A stretch of DNA of 64,000 bases from Enterococcus sp. 9E7_DIV0242 (GTDB taxonomy: Bacteria; Bacillota; Bacilli; Lactobacillales; Enterococcaceae): the NCBI RefSeq assembly GCF_002140975.2, contig NZ_CP147247.1, positions 930,001-994,000 of the forward strand, given 5' to 3'. The notes under the pieces were generated by a model, which made no database searches, was not told where the DNA came from, and saw only the letters and a list, made by a program, of their open reading frames with translations. Shown piece after piece: positions 24,701 to 34,216 of the stretch (position 1 is its first letter; each line of letters starts with the position of its first letter). A program made the position numbers and the translations under genes.

Positions 24701-24806
24701 AAAAAAAGCAGCTGTGACATGCTATGTATTATTTCTTTTATCCTTAGAACTGCTTGACTTGAGCGTCACGCTGCACTCCCTTATTGTATTTCCAATAGGG
24801 AGCAGT
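24701..24806 (-). promoter_or_regulatory. Attenuator-like leader before the PRD regulator
   Basis: On the minus strand a hairpin with arms CTGCTCCCTATTG and CAATAAGGGAGTGCAG (24771-24804) overlaps the 5' arm of a terminator, GCAGCGTGAC (24765-24774) with GTCACAGCTGC (24708-24718), followed by seven Ts. The two cannot form together, as in an antiterminator/terminator switch. The terminator loop is long (about 46 bases), which is a weakness. Confidence 0.4.
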
Positions 24807-24929
24807 TACAAGCTTTGACTTTTTGACATTGGGTACATTCAACGGTTGTTTTATTGTGCAAGTATCTAGCTTCCTTTATATAAAAAATGACTGAACACAG
24901 TGAGACAGGAAATTCTTTTCATTTTTTTA

Positions 24930-24960
24930 TTGACTTGGAGTTTACTCAAAGGATTATGAT
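24930..24960 (+). promoter_or_regulatory. MerR-type promoter of the SDR gene
   Basis: TTGACT (24930-24935) and TATGAT (24955-24960) are separated by 19 bases, too long for normal SigA use. The spacer holds the dyad CTTGGAGTTTACTCAAAG (24934-24951), the classic layout of MerR-family activation and close to AdhR/NmlR-type sites. Confidence 0.75.
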
Positions 24961-24996
24961 TTAGGCAGATAAAAACCAACGAGGAGGACAAAGAAT

Positions 24997-25833
24997 ATGA
25001 CACAACAGACATGGTTGATTACAGGTATAAGCAGCGGCTTTGGTTTAGAAATGACCAAGCAGCTATTGGAAAAAGGAGAAAAAGTCATTGGGACTGTGCG
25101 ACAAGATAAAAATGTGCAAGACTTGCTGACGCAATACCCGGATACCTTCTATTGCGAATTTTTAGATGTCACTGATGTCCCTTCAATAGAAGAGCTAGTA
25201 CAACGAATCATCCAAGCACACGGTACGATCGATGCAGCTGTAAGTAATGCCGGATACGGACTATTCGGTGCTGCCGAGGAATTATCTAATGAACAAATCG
25301 AGCAAATCATCGCCACGAATTTGACAGGATCGATTCAGTTCATTCGAGCAATCATCCCATCTATGCGAAAAAATCGAGCAGGACGAATCATCCAGCTTTC
25401 CTCTTATGGCGGGCAGGTCGCATTCGCCGGCAACTCCCTTTATCATGCAACCAAATGGGGGATCGAAGGCTTCTGCGAAGCAGTCGCTCAGGAGTTAGCC
25501 CCCTTTGGTGTCGGCTTGACGATCGTAGAACCCGGTGGAGCCAGAACAGAATTTCGCTATGGAAGTGCACAGGTGGCTCAGTTGATATCCGAGTATGACA
25601 ATACTCCAGCTCATTCTTTCTTATCCATGCTTGACCCTACTAATGGACTTGCGGCAGGAGATCCTAAAAAAATGGCTGCTCGTATTATAGAAAGTGCCTC
25701 GATCACACCTGCACCATTACGGCTAGTATTAGGATCACAGGCGTTAGACAGTACGATCGTTGCATTGGAAAAAAGAGTTGCTGATTTCAAGACACAAACC
25801 GAGTTGGCAGCCTCAACAGATTTTGCTGACTGA
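24997..25833 (+). CDS. Short-chain dehydrogenase/reductase
   Basis: 278 residues, a classical SDR. The NAD(P)-binding TGISSGFG is at residues 8-15, NAGYG near 87, the catalytic Ser in QLSSYGG, and Tyr/Lys in YHATKWG. It would oxidise or reduce an alcohol/carbonyl, substrate unknown. GAGGAGGACAAAGAAT precedes the ATG. It is monocistronic behind a MerR-type promoter, which suggests induction by an electrophile or aldehyde. Confidence 0.9.
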   Translation: MTQQTWLITGISSGFGLEMTKQLLEKGEKVIGTVRQDKNVQDLLTQYPDTFYCEFLDVTDVPSIEELVQRIIQAHGTIDAAVSNAGYGLFGAAEELSNEQIEQIIATNLTGSIQFIRAIIPSMRKNRAGRIIQLSSYGGQVAFAGNSLYHATKWGIEGFCEAVAQELAPFGVGLTIVEPGGARTEFRYGSAQVAQLISEYDNTPAHSFLSMLDPTNGLAAGDPKKMAARIIESASITPAPLRLVLGSQALDSTIVALEKRVADFKTQTELAASTDFAD

Positions 25834-25891
25834 TCGCCATAAGTGACTAAAAAACAATAAAGGAACTTTACCCGTATACCAGTTTCAATAG

Positions 25892-25932
25892 AAAAACACA
25901 CTGGACAATAGTTCTTGTCCAATGTGTTTTTT
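25892..25932. terminator. Bidirectional terminator between SDR and EIIC genes
   Basis: AAAAACACACTGGACA pairs with TGTCCAATGTGTTTTTT around ATAGTTCT. It serves both converging genes. Confidence 0.8.
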
Positions 25933-25961
25933 GGCTATTTTTAGCAACTCTCTATTTTTCC

Positions 25962-27284
25962 TTATACTGTTTCCCCATCAGCAGTCAGCTTGCCGCCTTC
26001 TGTTTCAGCCGCTTCCATCGCTTCTGCCTGCTCTTCACTTTTTACTTTCTCCTTATCCATGACTTTTACAAATGGCAGATACAACAGACAGCCTGCCAAT
26101 ACACAAATGATTTGCAGTAAGGCAATTTGCCAACCGCCTGCTAAAAAGCCGTTCAAAAAAATCGGTGTGCCGAATGGTACTTGAATACCACTCAATCTAG
26201 GGAACAAGCCACTCCAAATCGCCAGATAAGCAACTAAGGTCTGAACAAGTGGTGTCAAAATGAATGGAATCGCCATAATCGGGTTCAAAATCAGCGGCAA
26301 TCCGAAAATCATTGGTTCATTGATGGTGAACATTCCTGGTACAGCACTTAGATTGGCGACTGTTCTTGACTGCTTCGACTTCGCCAACAATAAAATCACA
26401 ATGATCAGAGACAGGGTACCTCCTGCTCCTCCGATACCGGCAAACAAATCATAGAAGGATTTGCTCAAGATGTTCGGCAGCTCTGAACGAGCGACACCTG
26501 ATGCTAATGCATCCATATTTTGAACATCCATCGGTAGATACAACGCTGTGATGAAACTTCCAACAACCAATGAACCATGGATTCCAAAGAACCACAGAAC
26601 CATTTGAATCAAGACGATGAAAACCAATGAGCCTACGCTGGAAGACAAGCTTTGCAATGGAGAAGCCAACAGCTGATACACAAAATCTGAGAAGGAGCCA
26701 TACGCCGTAAAGCTGAATAACCAGCTGATGATGATTGCAATAAACCCGACAATGATGGCTGGAATCAAACCGGCAAACGTATCCGTCACAAACTGCGGAA
26801 CACCGGCTGGCATCTTGATCGAAATATTTTTTTCCAAAATCAGGCAATAAATTCGGGCAAAAACAAGTCCACAGATCATCGCTGTAAATAAGCCTTCAGC
26901 ACCTAGCTTACTCATATCCAATGTTGTTGTTTCCTCTAACGTCGTCAAAGGGGTCATCATCAAAAAGGCAAACAACGAAACGATTCCTGCCGGTACAGCA
27001 GATTGATTGAACTCTGTTGCCAAACGGTGGCCCACCAGAAAAGCGGCGTACACTGAGATAACACCCACAGTCATACTATAGCCGACAGAAAGGTAGCCGC
27101 CAAGATTGATGGACGTGATGAAGTTCTTCCAGCCTTCAATCGGCAGTACAGCCAGCAGTAATGCGATCGATCCAATGATGTTGATTGGCAAGGTGGCCAT
27201 CAAACCATTCGAAATAGCTTTTAAATATCTATTATTCGAGATTTTATCCGCAAAAGCTAAAACATTATCCATATATTTATCCAT
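25962..27284 (-). CDS. PTS lactose/cellobiose-family EIIC
   Basis: About 440 residues with ten or so membrane helices. LKAISNGLMATLPINIIGSIALL at the N-terminus and TINEPMIFGLPLILNPIMAIPFILTPL are family marks, together with WFFGIHGSLVV. Such permeases import beta-linked disaccharides and need separate EIIA and EIIB, which are not encoded here. The start is at MDKYMDN, since AAGGAG touches the GTG three codons upstream. It is the last gene of the LacI-controlled locus, 12 bases after the DUF4038 gene, so it probably imports the glycoside that enzyme cleaves. Confidence 0.88.
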   Translation of the reverse strand: MDKYMDNVLAFADKISNNRYLKAISNGLMATLPINIIGSIALLLAVLPIEGWKNFITSINLGGYLSVGYSMTVGVISVYAAFLVGHRLATEFNQSAVPAGIVSLFAFLMMTPLTTLEETTTLDMSKLGAEGLFTAMICGLVFARIYCLILEKNISIKMPAGVPQFVTDTFAGLIPAIIVGFIAIIISWLFSFTAYGSFSDFVYQLLASPLQSLSSSVGSLVFIVLIQMVLWFFGIHGSLVVGSFITALYLPMDVQNMDALASGVARSELPNILSKSFYDLFAGIGGAGGTLSLIIVILLLAKSKQSRTVANLSAVPGMFTINEPMIFGLPLILNPIMAIPFILTPLVQTLVAYLAIWSGLFPRLSGIQVPFGTPIFLNGFLAGGWQIALLQIICVLAGCLLYLPFVKVMDKEKVKSEEQAEAMEAAETEGGKLTADGETV

Positions 27285-27296
27285 TTTTTTCACTCC

Positions 27297-28571
27297 TTAT
27301 TTCTGTGCAATAATCAGGACATCTTCCAAACAACAGTGTGCTCTAAACAACGTTTCATTTCCTGTAACTTCGTAGCATGGCTTCAATAAACGATTTTCTT
27401 TCAAGTCGATCAATGTGAGCTGATACTCAGATAGATCAACACTAAGCTTGATCGTTGTATTACTTGGGATATAGATAAGGTAATGTGTGTCGTTGGCTGT
27501 TTTCGCCAGACGAATCTGCTCATCCCCTTTTACCAGCTGTTCATTACAAGGTGCTAGATTTTCGATATGCAATAAATCAAATAACTGCTTCATAAATCCA
27601 TAATCATTGGCTCCGGGAAATTGTAAGGCTTCCTGCCAAGCCATCGGACTGTCAAACGCTTCCCCGATATCTTCAGCAAAGACGGCTGAATCTCTATGCC
27701 AGCTCCAAATCCCATGGGCGCCATAGGTAATTCCTGCACAACCACCGGACAAGACAGACTGCCATGCTGCTTTCCGAACATCTCTTTGGCTGAATCGTCC
27801 ATACACTTGTCTTGCAAAGCCCATTTGCTCATAGCAAGGCTCCGAATTGATGATGGGTCGCTGTCGTCCCAACTGATAAAAATGCTCCGCAAGTACATAG
27901 GGAATATTCGGAAAAGAACTATTATGGCCGGACTGATACAGATAAAAATCTAAATGTTTGATGATTTCCTCCGGTATTTCCTGTAAACGTCCTTTTATAT
28001 GAATCGTTTTCAAAGTATTGACTGAATGCTTTTCAAAAAAATCAAACGCCTCCAAATAGGTATCAATGGTCGCCTGTGTTGGAAAGTCTGTGTCTCCTCC
28101 AATAAAGTAGATAGGATCGAAGGAATCAAAGGTTGCAATCACTTTCTCAAAATACTGTTGACGGTTTTCTTTTGGAAGGATGTTCTTTCCTTTATCCAGC
28201 TCACTGGCCCAAGTTCCTGAGACATAGTTTGACCACAAGACAACTAATGCCAAGGTAAAGCCATGCTCTTGTGCGATTCGACAAAGTGTTTGAGCTCGTT
28301 CAAAGTATCGGTCCTCCCAGACAGAAAAATCATAGCAGCCATTTTTTTGTTGGAAAGGCAGCAAATCAAATGCACCGTGACTGCGATCCCATTGCGGTAG
28401 AATATTGATCTGCAATGTATTGAAGCCCTGTGACTGTCTTTTCTTTAGGTAAACGAGCCACTCTTCTTCCTTAATACTGGTAAAAGCACTCCAGCAAGTA
28501 TCTGCCAGATAGAAAAAATGCTCGCCTTCACGAAGTAAGGTACGATTATTCGCGCTGATTTCTAGTTTCAT
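27297..28571 (-). CDS. DUF4038-family glycoside hydrolase
   Basis: About 424 residues. The N-terminal TIM-barrel pattern EGEHFFYLADTCWSAF, GFNTLQINILPQWDR, and FYLYQSGH with RPIINSEPCYEQMG fits the DUF4038 group, which includes the GH140 apiosidase. GGCAGITYGAHGIWSWHRD follows, and the C-terminal 90 residues look like a beta-rich accessory domain. There is no signal peptide, so it acts on imported substrate. AAAGGAGTGCGTGTG precedes the ATG. The gene overlaps the esterase gene by 26 bases. The exact linkage cleaved cannot be told from sequence. Confidence 0.75.
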   Translation of the reverse strand: MKLEISANNRTLLREGEHFFYLADTCWSAFTSIKEEEWLVYLKKRQSQGFNTLQINILPQWDRSHGAFDLLPFQQKNGCYDFSVWEDRYFERAQTLCRIAQEHGFTLALVVLWSNYVSGTWASELDKGKNILPKENRQQYFEKVIATFDSFDPIYFIGGDTDFPTQATIDTYLEAFDFFEKHSVNTLKTIHIKGRLQEIPEEIIKHLDFYLYQSGHNSSFPNIPYVLAEHFYQLGRQRPIINSEPCYEQMGFARQVYGRFSQRDVRKAAWQSVLSGGCAGITYGAHGIWSWHRDSAVFAEDIGEAFDSPMAWQEALQFPGANDYGFMKQLFDLLHIENLAPCNEQLVKGDEQIRLAKTANDTHYLIYIPSNTTIKLSVDLSEYQLTLIDLKENRLLKPCYEVTGNETLFRAHCCLEDVLIIAQK

Positions 28572-29454
28572 CACACGCACTCCTTTCTTTATTTTCATGA
28601 TCGATATATGGCCGCAGCCAGCCCTCACATAACTCAAACCATTTTGCGACATGGTTATTCAAATGACTGGGTTTTCTTGCTGTCGTTCGATCCCCTAAAG
28701 CTAACCCATGCTCACCTTTTTCAAACACATGCATTTCAAAAGGGATAGCCGCTTCATTTAAAGCCTGTCCCAATTGCAACGAATGAGCTACTTCTACTAG
28801 CTTGTCTTCTGTCGTATGCCAAATGAACATCGGTGGTGTCTGTTCATCGATATGGGTGAGAATATTTAGAGTACTTATCGCTTCCTCTGAGGGTTCCCTT
28901 TCTCCGAAAAATCGTTCATTGGCAGTCAACGGTTGTGAAATCAGCGATGCGCCAAACCCAAAATCATCTATTGAAAATGCTTTTTCCTGATAAACCAACG
29001 GATAGCCGACAATGGCTAAATCAATCTTCAAGCGTTCACTTGAAACACCAACTCTTTCAGCTAGATTCAAATCATTCCAGCGTGTTGCCAGCTGTAAAGC
29101 CAAATGCCCTCCTGCTGAAAAACCGCAAATTAGTACATTCTCTTCATCTATCAACCACTCCTCCGTTCGTTCACGAATATAATTGACTGTTTGAGCCGCT
29201 TCGATCAAAGCGTTATCAGGAATATTTTTTACCTTATCACCTGTTGTATACCATAGAACAACACTATTCAAACCGATACTATTGAATTTCAGTGCAATCA
29301 CTTCCGCTTCTCTGTCACTGGTAAAGGCATAGCCGCCACCCGGACAGACAATAACGATCGGTCGTTTCTTACCACGATTATATTCCTTAGAATTATGAAG
29401 TAAATACGTATCAAAATAGGCCGTGTCGTTGATTCTTATTCTTTTCGTCTGCAT
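28546..29454 (-). CDS. Alpha/beta-hydrolase, likely carbohydrate esterase
   Basis: About 302 residues of the BD-FAE/acetyl-esterase kind. The oxyanion loop is CPGGGYAFTSDRE, the nucleophile elbow ICGFSAGGHLALQLA, the acid in HTTEDKLV, and the His in KGEHGLALGD. No signal peptide is present. It would remove acetyl or similar groups from a sugar inside the cell, acting with the overlapping DUF4038 glycosidase gene. The start is an ATG behind GAGAGGAAGGTGTCT; an earlier GTG would add two residues. Confidence 0.82.
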   Translation of the reverse strand: MQTKRIRINDTAYFDTYLLHNSKEYNRGKKRPIVIVCPGGGYAFTSDREAEVIALKFNSIGLNSVVLWYTTGDKVKNIPDNALIEAAQTVNYIRERTEEWLIDEENVLICGFSAGGHLALQLATRWNDLNLAERVGVSSERLKIDLAIVGYPLVYQEKAFSIDDFGFGASLISQPLTANERFFGEREPSEEAISTLNILTHIDEQTPPMFIWHTTEDKLVEVAHSLQLGQALNEAAIPFEMHVFEKGEHGLALGDRTTARKPSHLNNHVAKWFELCEGWLRPYIDHENKERSACDETRNQRE

Positions 29455-29469
29455 AGACACCTTCCTCTC

Positions 29470-30927
29470 CTATTCGCCTGATTCTCCGTCACTATCACTG
29501 AGCTCTTGCTCAATCAACCGCTTCCATTTTTGGTAAGTCCCATATACCTCTTTTTGTTTTATGGATGGTTGAAATCTTTCCTGTGGGATTTCCCATTGGA
29601 TAGTGGGCTCAGCCAGCATTGCTACACCCAATGCCGAAAATTCCTCCACTTCGCTTACGATAACTTCCTTATTTAATAATGTCGCCAGCAAGCTCATTAA
29701 AGGTCTGTTTTTAGATACACCACCATCAATAAATACTTGATTGATAGGTTGATTGGAGACCTCCTCCATCACATCAAGTACTGCTTTGATTTGAAAAATG
29801 ATACTTTCGAGAACTGCCCGCAGCAGCTCTTCTTGTGTCGTCGTTCGTGTGATACCATTAAACGCAGCTGTCTCTGTATTCTTCCAAAAAGGAGCGCCTA
29901 AGCCCTGCAATGCCGGAATAAAAAAGACAGACTCTTCTTTACGCTTTAATAATACCTTATTACACCGCTCAGAGATATCATCTGTTGCAGTGATTGCTTG
30001 GGAAAACCAGTTGATTGCATCACCACAGGAACGAATGATTCCTTCTAAAGCATAGGCCTCGTCCTTTTTCTGCTGCCACGCTGTCGTCGTTAAAATCCGA
30101 AGGTCCCTCAGGCTATTTTGCTTATTGATTTGCATCATGACAGAACATCCCGTACCCATTGTGATTTTCACATCGCCAAATGCTCTACAGCCTTCACCCA
30201 GCAATGCCGCCTGCGAATCTGCCATAACACCGATGATGGGGATTCCTTGATACGCACCAAATACGCTATCTGCTTTTCTGATTTCGGGAAGGTCTTTGTG
30301 ATCGATACTAAAAAGTTGGAGTAGCTCATCATCCCATGTCTTGGTGTTGATATTGTATAACAATGTACGACAGGCATTGCTGGCATCCGTTGCAAAAACA
30401 GCGCCTTCCGTCAGCTTCCAGATCAGCCAACTGTCGATCGTACCTATGGCCAGCTCACCGGTTCCAGATTTTTCTGCAACTTCCGGAAGCTCATCATACA
30501 GCCATTTGACCTTAGTCCCTGAAAAATAAGGATCGATCCGTAAACCAGTTTTTTGATTGATCAGTTCTTCCATTCCTTGTTCGATCAATGACTCACAAAG
30601 TGCAGCGCTTCGATTGCACTGCCAGACGATTGCATTGTAAATCGGCTCGCCTGTTGTCTTATCCCATGCCAAGATCGTTTCCCGTTGATTGGTGATTGAT
30701 AATGCTGAAATATCTGAATATTCCAAGCTGTTTTCCTGAAAGAGCAACGTCAGCAATGCCTCCACATTATCCCAGATTTCGAGCGGGTCATGCTCGACCC
30801 ACCCGTTCTGAGGATAAAATTGTTTATGCTTTTTATCGTAGCGCTGCACTATCCTGCCATCTTTCAATAGCAACAGCTTCGTTCCTGAGGTACTCTGATC
30901 AAGGACCATCTGATAGTTTCTTGCCAT
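29470..30927 (-). CDS. FGGY-family sugar kinase
   Basis: About 485 residues, close in pattern to glycerol kinase (VLDQSTSGTKLLLL, SITNQRETILAWDKTTGEP, IVWQCNR), but the substrate region differs: IDPYFSGTKVKWL, GVMADSQAALLGEG, KITMGTGCSVMMQ. It should phosphorylate a small polyol or ketose with ATP. Between a split transketolase and an isomerase, a ketopentose such as apulose is a good candidate, rather than glycerol. The start follows the transketolase stop by one base, so translation is probably coupled. Confidence 0.85.
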   Translation of the reverse strand: MARNYQMVLDQSTSGTKLLLLKDGRIVQRYDKKHKQFYPQNGWVEHDPLEIWDNVEALLTLLFQENSLEYSDISALSITNQRETILAWDKTTGEPIYNAIVWQCNRSAALCESLIEQGMEELINQKTGLRIDPYFSGTKVKWLYDELPEVAEKSGTGELAIGTIDSWLIWKLTEGAVFATDASNACRTLLYNINTKTWDDELLQLFSIDHKDLPEIRKADSVFGAYQGIPIIGVMADSQAALLGEGCRAFGDVKITMGTGCSVMMQINKQNSLRDLRILTTTAWQQKKDEAYALEGIIRSCGDAINWFSQAITATDDISERCNKVLLKRKEESVFFIPALQGLGAPFWKNTETAAFNGITRTTTQEELLRAVLESIIFQIKAVLDVMEEVSNQPINQVFIDGGVSKNRPLMSLLATLLNKEVIVSEVEEFSALGVAMLAEPTIQWEIPQERFQPSIKQKEVYGTYQKWKRLIEQELSDSDGESGE

Positions 30928-30928
30928 A

Positions 30929-31870
30929 TCAGCCACCAATGAATTCGCTGGCTGTTTTAGTCAACGATTTCCCATCTAAGCCGTAATAACGGAATAACTC
31001 TGGTCCCGAACCTGTAATCAACGCTTCATCTGGAAAAGCGACGATTTTCTGCTTGATGCCCGTTTCCTCTGATAACGCTTCGGCCACTGCTGCCCCGAGC
31101 CCGTTATACAAGCTGTGTTCCTCCACTGTAATGACATAGCCTGTTTTTTTAGCGCTCTGAAGAACAGCCAAAGTATCAAATGGTTTCAAGGAATGAACAT
31201 TCAGAACCTCTGCTTCAATGCCTTGGACCTTCAATAATCCTGCTGCATCCATTGCCTGTCTTACTGTCTCACCTGTTGCAATGAATGTGACATCTTTTCC
31301 TTCGACCATCGTCACAGCCTTACCGATTTCAAACGTATAATTCAGTCCTTCATAGCAATCCTGAACTGGATTGCGACCTAAACGGATGTAAGCCGGCAGC
31401 TCTGAATCAACTAAAGCTTGAAACATGCGAACCGTTTCAAATCGATCGGCCGGCTGCAGGACCTGTAAATTAGGGATCGCACGTGTCACGGCAATATCCT
31501 GTAATGAATGATGACTCATCCCTAACGCTCCATAGCTGACACCACCGCTGATACCTACCAGCTTCACATTTTTATTAGAATAAGCAACATCCACTTTGAT
31601 CTGCTCGATACTCCGCATACTTAGAAAGCATGCCGGAGAAGCTACGAAGGGATGCTTGCCCATATGAGCCAGTCCTGCAGCAATACTGACGATATTCTGT
31701 TCTGCAATACCAACCTCCACTAGCTGCTCCGGCAGTTCTTGTCCAAACGCCCCAAGTGAAGCTGAGCCCCGAGAATCACTGGTCAAAACCAGTAAAGACG
31801 GATCTAGCTTGGCTGCTTCGATCAAGACCTCACACATTGCTTGCTTATTTGCTGTATTATTTTTCTCCAT
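30929..31870 (-). CDS. Transketolase, C-terminal subunit
   Basis: 313 residues that correspond to the Pyr and C-terminal domains of transketolase. ELVEVGIAEQNIVSIAAGLAHMGKHPF holds the ThDP-activating Glu, and SYGALGMSHHSLQDIAVTRAIPN follows. It needs the N-terminal subunit encoded next to it. GGAGGTGTTGATCC precedes the ATG. The gene overlaps its partner by 14 bases, which favours equal synthesis. Split transketolases of this sort are known in sugar-specific pathways, including apulose-4-phosphate transketolase. Confidence 0.92.
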   Translation of the reverse strand: MEKNNTANKQAMCEVLIEAAKLDPSLLVLTSDSRGSASLGAFGQELPEQLVEVGIAEQNIVSIAAGLAHMGKHPFVASPACFLSMRSIEQIKVDVAYSNKNVKLVGISGGVSYGALGMSHHSLQDIAVTRAIPNLQVLQPADRFETVRMFQALVDSELPAYIRLGRNPVQDCYEGLNYTFEIGKAVTMVEGKDVTFIATGETVRQAMDAAGLLKVQGIEAEVLNVHSLKPFDTLAVLQSAKKTGYVITVEEHSLYNGLGAAVAEALSEETGIKQKIVAFPDEALITGSGPELFRYYGLDGKSLTKTASEFIGG

Positions 31871-32693
31871 GGATCAACACCTCCATTTGCTGATCAAGCT
31901 CTGCTAACGCTTTTGTCAGCTGTTCTTCTGTCGGCACCTTATGATGCCAGCCGGCTTGATCTTCCGCTTCCGAGAAGCCTTTGCCCTTGATCGTTTTCGC
32001 AAGGATCATTTTAGGTTTTCCAGGCTGATTGGGTTCAGAAAGTACCCGTACAAGCTCAGTCATGTCATTCCCATCTAGCACCTGTACATCCCATCCAAAG
32101 GCGCGCCATTTCTCATCTAATGGTTCGATCGACATAACATCTTCTGATCGCCCGCTAATTTGTAATCCATTCCGATCGATAATCGCTGTCAAATTATCCA
32201 GTTGATAATTTGCTGCGGCCATCGCACCTTCCCAGACAGAACCCTCGGCAAGCTCCCCATCACCTAACAAGGTATACGTGTGATACTTTTTTTTATCCAT
32301 TTTTCCAGCTAAAGCAATCCCTACAGATACCGGTAGACCATGCCCAAGAGAGCCTGTGTTCATTTCAACGCCGTCCACCTTATTATTGGGATGACCGATG
32401 AGACGAGAACCAAAGCTCGAAAAGGACTGCAGCTCCTCTTTGCTCAAAAAACCTTTATCCGCAAGCACTGCCCACAACACCTCTGCTGCGTGCCCTTTGC
32501 TTTGGATATATTGATCTCGATCAGCCATTTCCGGCTGATTTGGATCGACAGTCATAATATGATAATAAAGAGCTACCAGAATGTCTGTACAAGATAAATC
32601 AGAACCTGTGTGTCCTGTTTTTGCTTTGTAAATCAGTTGAAGGACATCCTTTCGAATCTCGATCGCTTTCTTTTTCAGCTCAATGATTTCCAT
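31857..32693 (-). CDS. Transketolase, N-terminal subunit
   Basis: 278 residues with the ThDP pyrophosphate domain. Substrate and cofactor residues are in KTGHTGSDLSCTDIL and SKGHAAEVLW, GSLGHGLPVSVGIA and the GDGELAEGSVWEGAMAA loop. With the following subunit it forms a complete transketolase. The full-length copy at 17150-19147 is a different lineage by organisation, so this pair is probably dedicated to the local pathway. GAGGAGACTAAAG precedes the ATG, 2 bases after the isomerase stop. Confidence 0.92.
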   Translation of the reverse strand: MEIIELKKKAIEIRKDVLQLIYKAKTGHTGSDLSCTDILVALYYHIMTVDPNQPEMADRDQYIQSKGHAAEVLWAVLADKGFLSKEELQSFSSFGSRLIGHPNNKVDGVEMNTGSLGHGLPVSVGIALAGKMDKKKYHTYTLLGDGELAEGSVWEGAMAAANYQLDNLTAIIDRNGLQISGRSEDVMSIEPLDEKWRAFGWDVQVLDGNDMTELVRVLSEPNQPGKPKMILAKTIKGKGFSEAEDQAGWHHKVPTEEQLTKALAELDQQMEVLIHGEK

Positions 32694-32695
32694 CT

Positions 32696-34102
32696 TTAGT
32701 CTCCTCTCAAATAAGCTTTGACTTCTTCTTCGATTGGATCATAAAAATCTGGTTGAATCCCTAAATACTTGCTGGCTTCATATAAAATCGGCACAACATT
32801 TTTTCTTACTGCCGCCACATGATGGATATACGGCCCTTCTACCAGCTTGAATTCCAATCGATTCAGATTCTCAAATTCTAAATAAAGATAGGTCCCTTGA
32901 TTATAGGGTCCATCGATCCCTTTTCCAGTTCCCATCAAAAGAGAATAGTCCCCATGGTCCCCATCAAAACGGCACAAGGTATACTCATCTTTGATTGCAC
33001 GAAACGCTACAGAACCAGGATAGTCAAAAACGAAATGGCGTGGCGGTAAAATGGGCGTTGTTTCTGCCGTTGAGTAGGCAAAAACACCTAAATGCTGCAG
33101 CAGCTCCCCATTCTCATTCTCCGGATGACGACAATTCACATCTGCGAAGATTGCTCGATGCTCTCCAAGTGATGCTGCCTCGATCAACAATTCCGAAATA
33201 GCGCCATGAACATCCGTCTCACAAACAAAAGGAATGCCCTCTTCTTGAAGTAATGACAGCGATGCATACGGCAATATGCCGATTTCATCCTGCAGTGCCG
33301 TCCAGCATTGAATAACTCCGGCATTACAACCATATGCCGTACAAAGATTTTGCAACGCTACCTTTAAAGCTGCGACCATTTCCAGCTCTTCCTCCGTGAT
33401 TTGCACCTCCGTATTTTTCTTGAAGTAATCGATCACAGCTGCGATTTTTTCATACTCCTCTGTCTTAGTCCGTTCAATCTCTTGGACAACTTCCTTAATT
33501 GGAACTGGAGAAAGTGAAATATTGAAGCGTTCCAATAGCTCGCCTTCATTACAGATCACTGTCCAAAAATCAAAAGGCCGCGGACCAACCTGCAAAATCC
33601 TCGTTGCTCTGAAGGTTTTCACTACATTACATACCTTGATGAAATCGTTCAGGCCTCGTTCGAACTCAGGCGTATCGATATCAGAGTTCTTGATATAGGT
33701 AAATGGGACATTGAACCTTCGCAAAACCTTGCCGATCGCAAACAATCCACATTGTGTATCTCTCAAGCGTGAGCCGTCTTCTGCCGGTGTTTCGTCCTTC
33801 GGTCCCCATAACAGTACCGGAACATCAAGCTTTTTAGCCAGACGGGCACAGGCATATTCCGTCCCAAAATTCTCATTGGCCAAAAATAGGCCATCGACAC
33901 CTTCTGCCTTAAACTTCGCTGCGATTTTTTCTACCCCTTCATCATCGTAAAGTAAACCGTCCTGATTGATGTCTTGAATATCGATATAGGAAATGCCCAT
34001 ATCCTCCATTTTTTTTCGTGTTAAATCTGCATATTCAATGGCTGCTTCCGCACTGAATAAGTTTCTTCTTGTCGGGGCAAAACCGATCGTGACTTTATCC
34101 AT
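32696..34102 (-). CDS. L-fucose/L-arabinose-isomerase-family sugar isomerase
   Basis: About 468 residues of the FucI/AraA-like fold. The metal-binding stretch is FVCETDVHGAISELLIEAASLG with IFADVNCRHPE, and a later His-rich segment is EGPYIHHVAAVR. The N-terminal half has the Rossmann-like GVDGLFLANENFGTEYA and the middle YGCNAGVIQCW. It would isomerise an aldose to a ketose. It is the first gene of the locus, so it probably performs the first step after hydrolysis; apiose to apulose is the candidate. The start at MDKVTIG (GGAAAGA upstream) or five codons earlier is uncertain. Confidence 0.8.
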   Translation of the reverse strand: MDKVTIGFAPTRRNLFSAEAAIEYADLTRKKMEDMGISYIDIQDINQDGLLYDDEGVEKIAAKFKAEGVDGLFLANENFGTEYACARLAKKLDVPVLLWGPKDETPAEDGSRLRDTQCGLFAIGKVLRRFNVPFTYIKNSDIDTPEFERGLNDFIKVCNVVKTFRATRILQVGPRPFDFWTVICNEGELLERFNISLSPVPIKEVVQEIERTKTEEYEKIAAVIDYFKKNTEVQITEEELEMVAALKVALQNLCTAYGCNAGVIQCWTALQDEIGILPYASLSLLQEEGIPFVCETDVHGAISELLIEAASLGEHRAIFADVNCRHPENENGELLQHLGVFAYSTAETTPILPPRHFVFDYPGSVAFRAIKDEYTLCRFDGDHGDYSLLMGTGKGIDGPYNQGTYLYLEFENLNRLEFKLVEGPYIHHVAAVRKNVVPILYEASKYLGIQPDFYDPIEEEVKAYLRGD

Positions 34103-34216
34103 TCTTTCCAACTCCATTCCAACGATAATAATTATGAAACGCTTTCTTCAAAATCAGAATAGCATCGTTCAACTGAACAAACAATAAATAAAACGAAATT
34201 TTATTAAAAATAATTT

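Larger units (their letters stand above)
24605..24996. other. Divergent regulatory region between PRD regulator and SDR genes
   Basis: Contains a dyad at 24661-24691, a structured minus-strand leader at 24701-24806 and the MerR-type promoter at 24930-24960, all listed separately. No coding sequence is seen. Confidence 0.6.

Noticed and set aside
29470..30927. Glycerol kinase
   Set aside because: N-terminal motifs are similar, but the substrate region differs and the gene lies among isomerase, split transketolase and glycosidase genes, with no glycerol genes adjoining.
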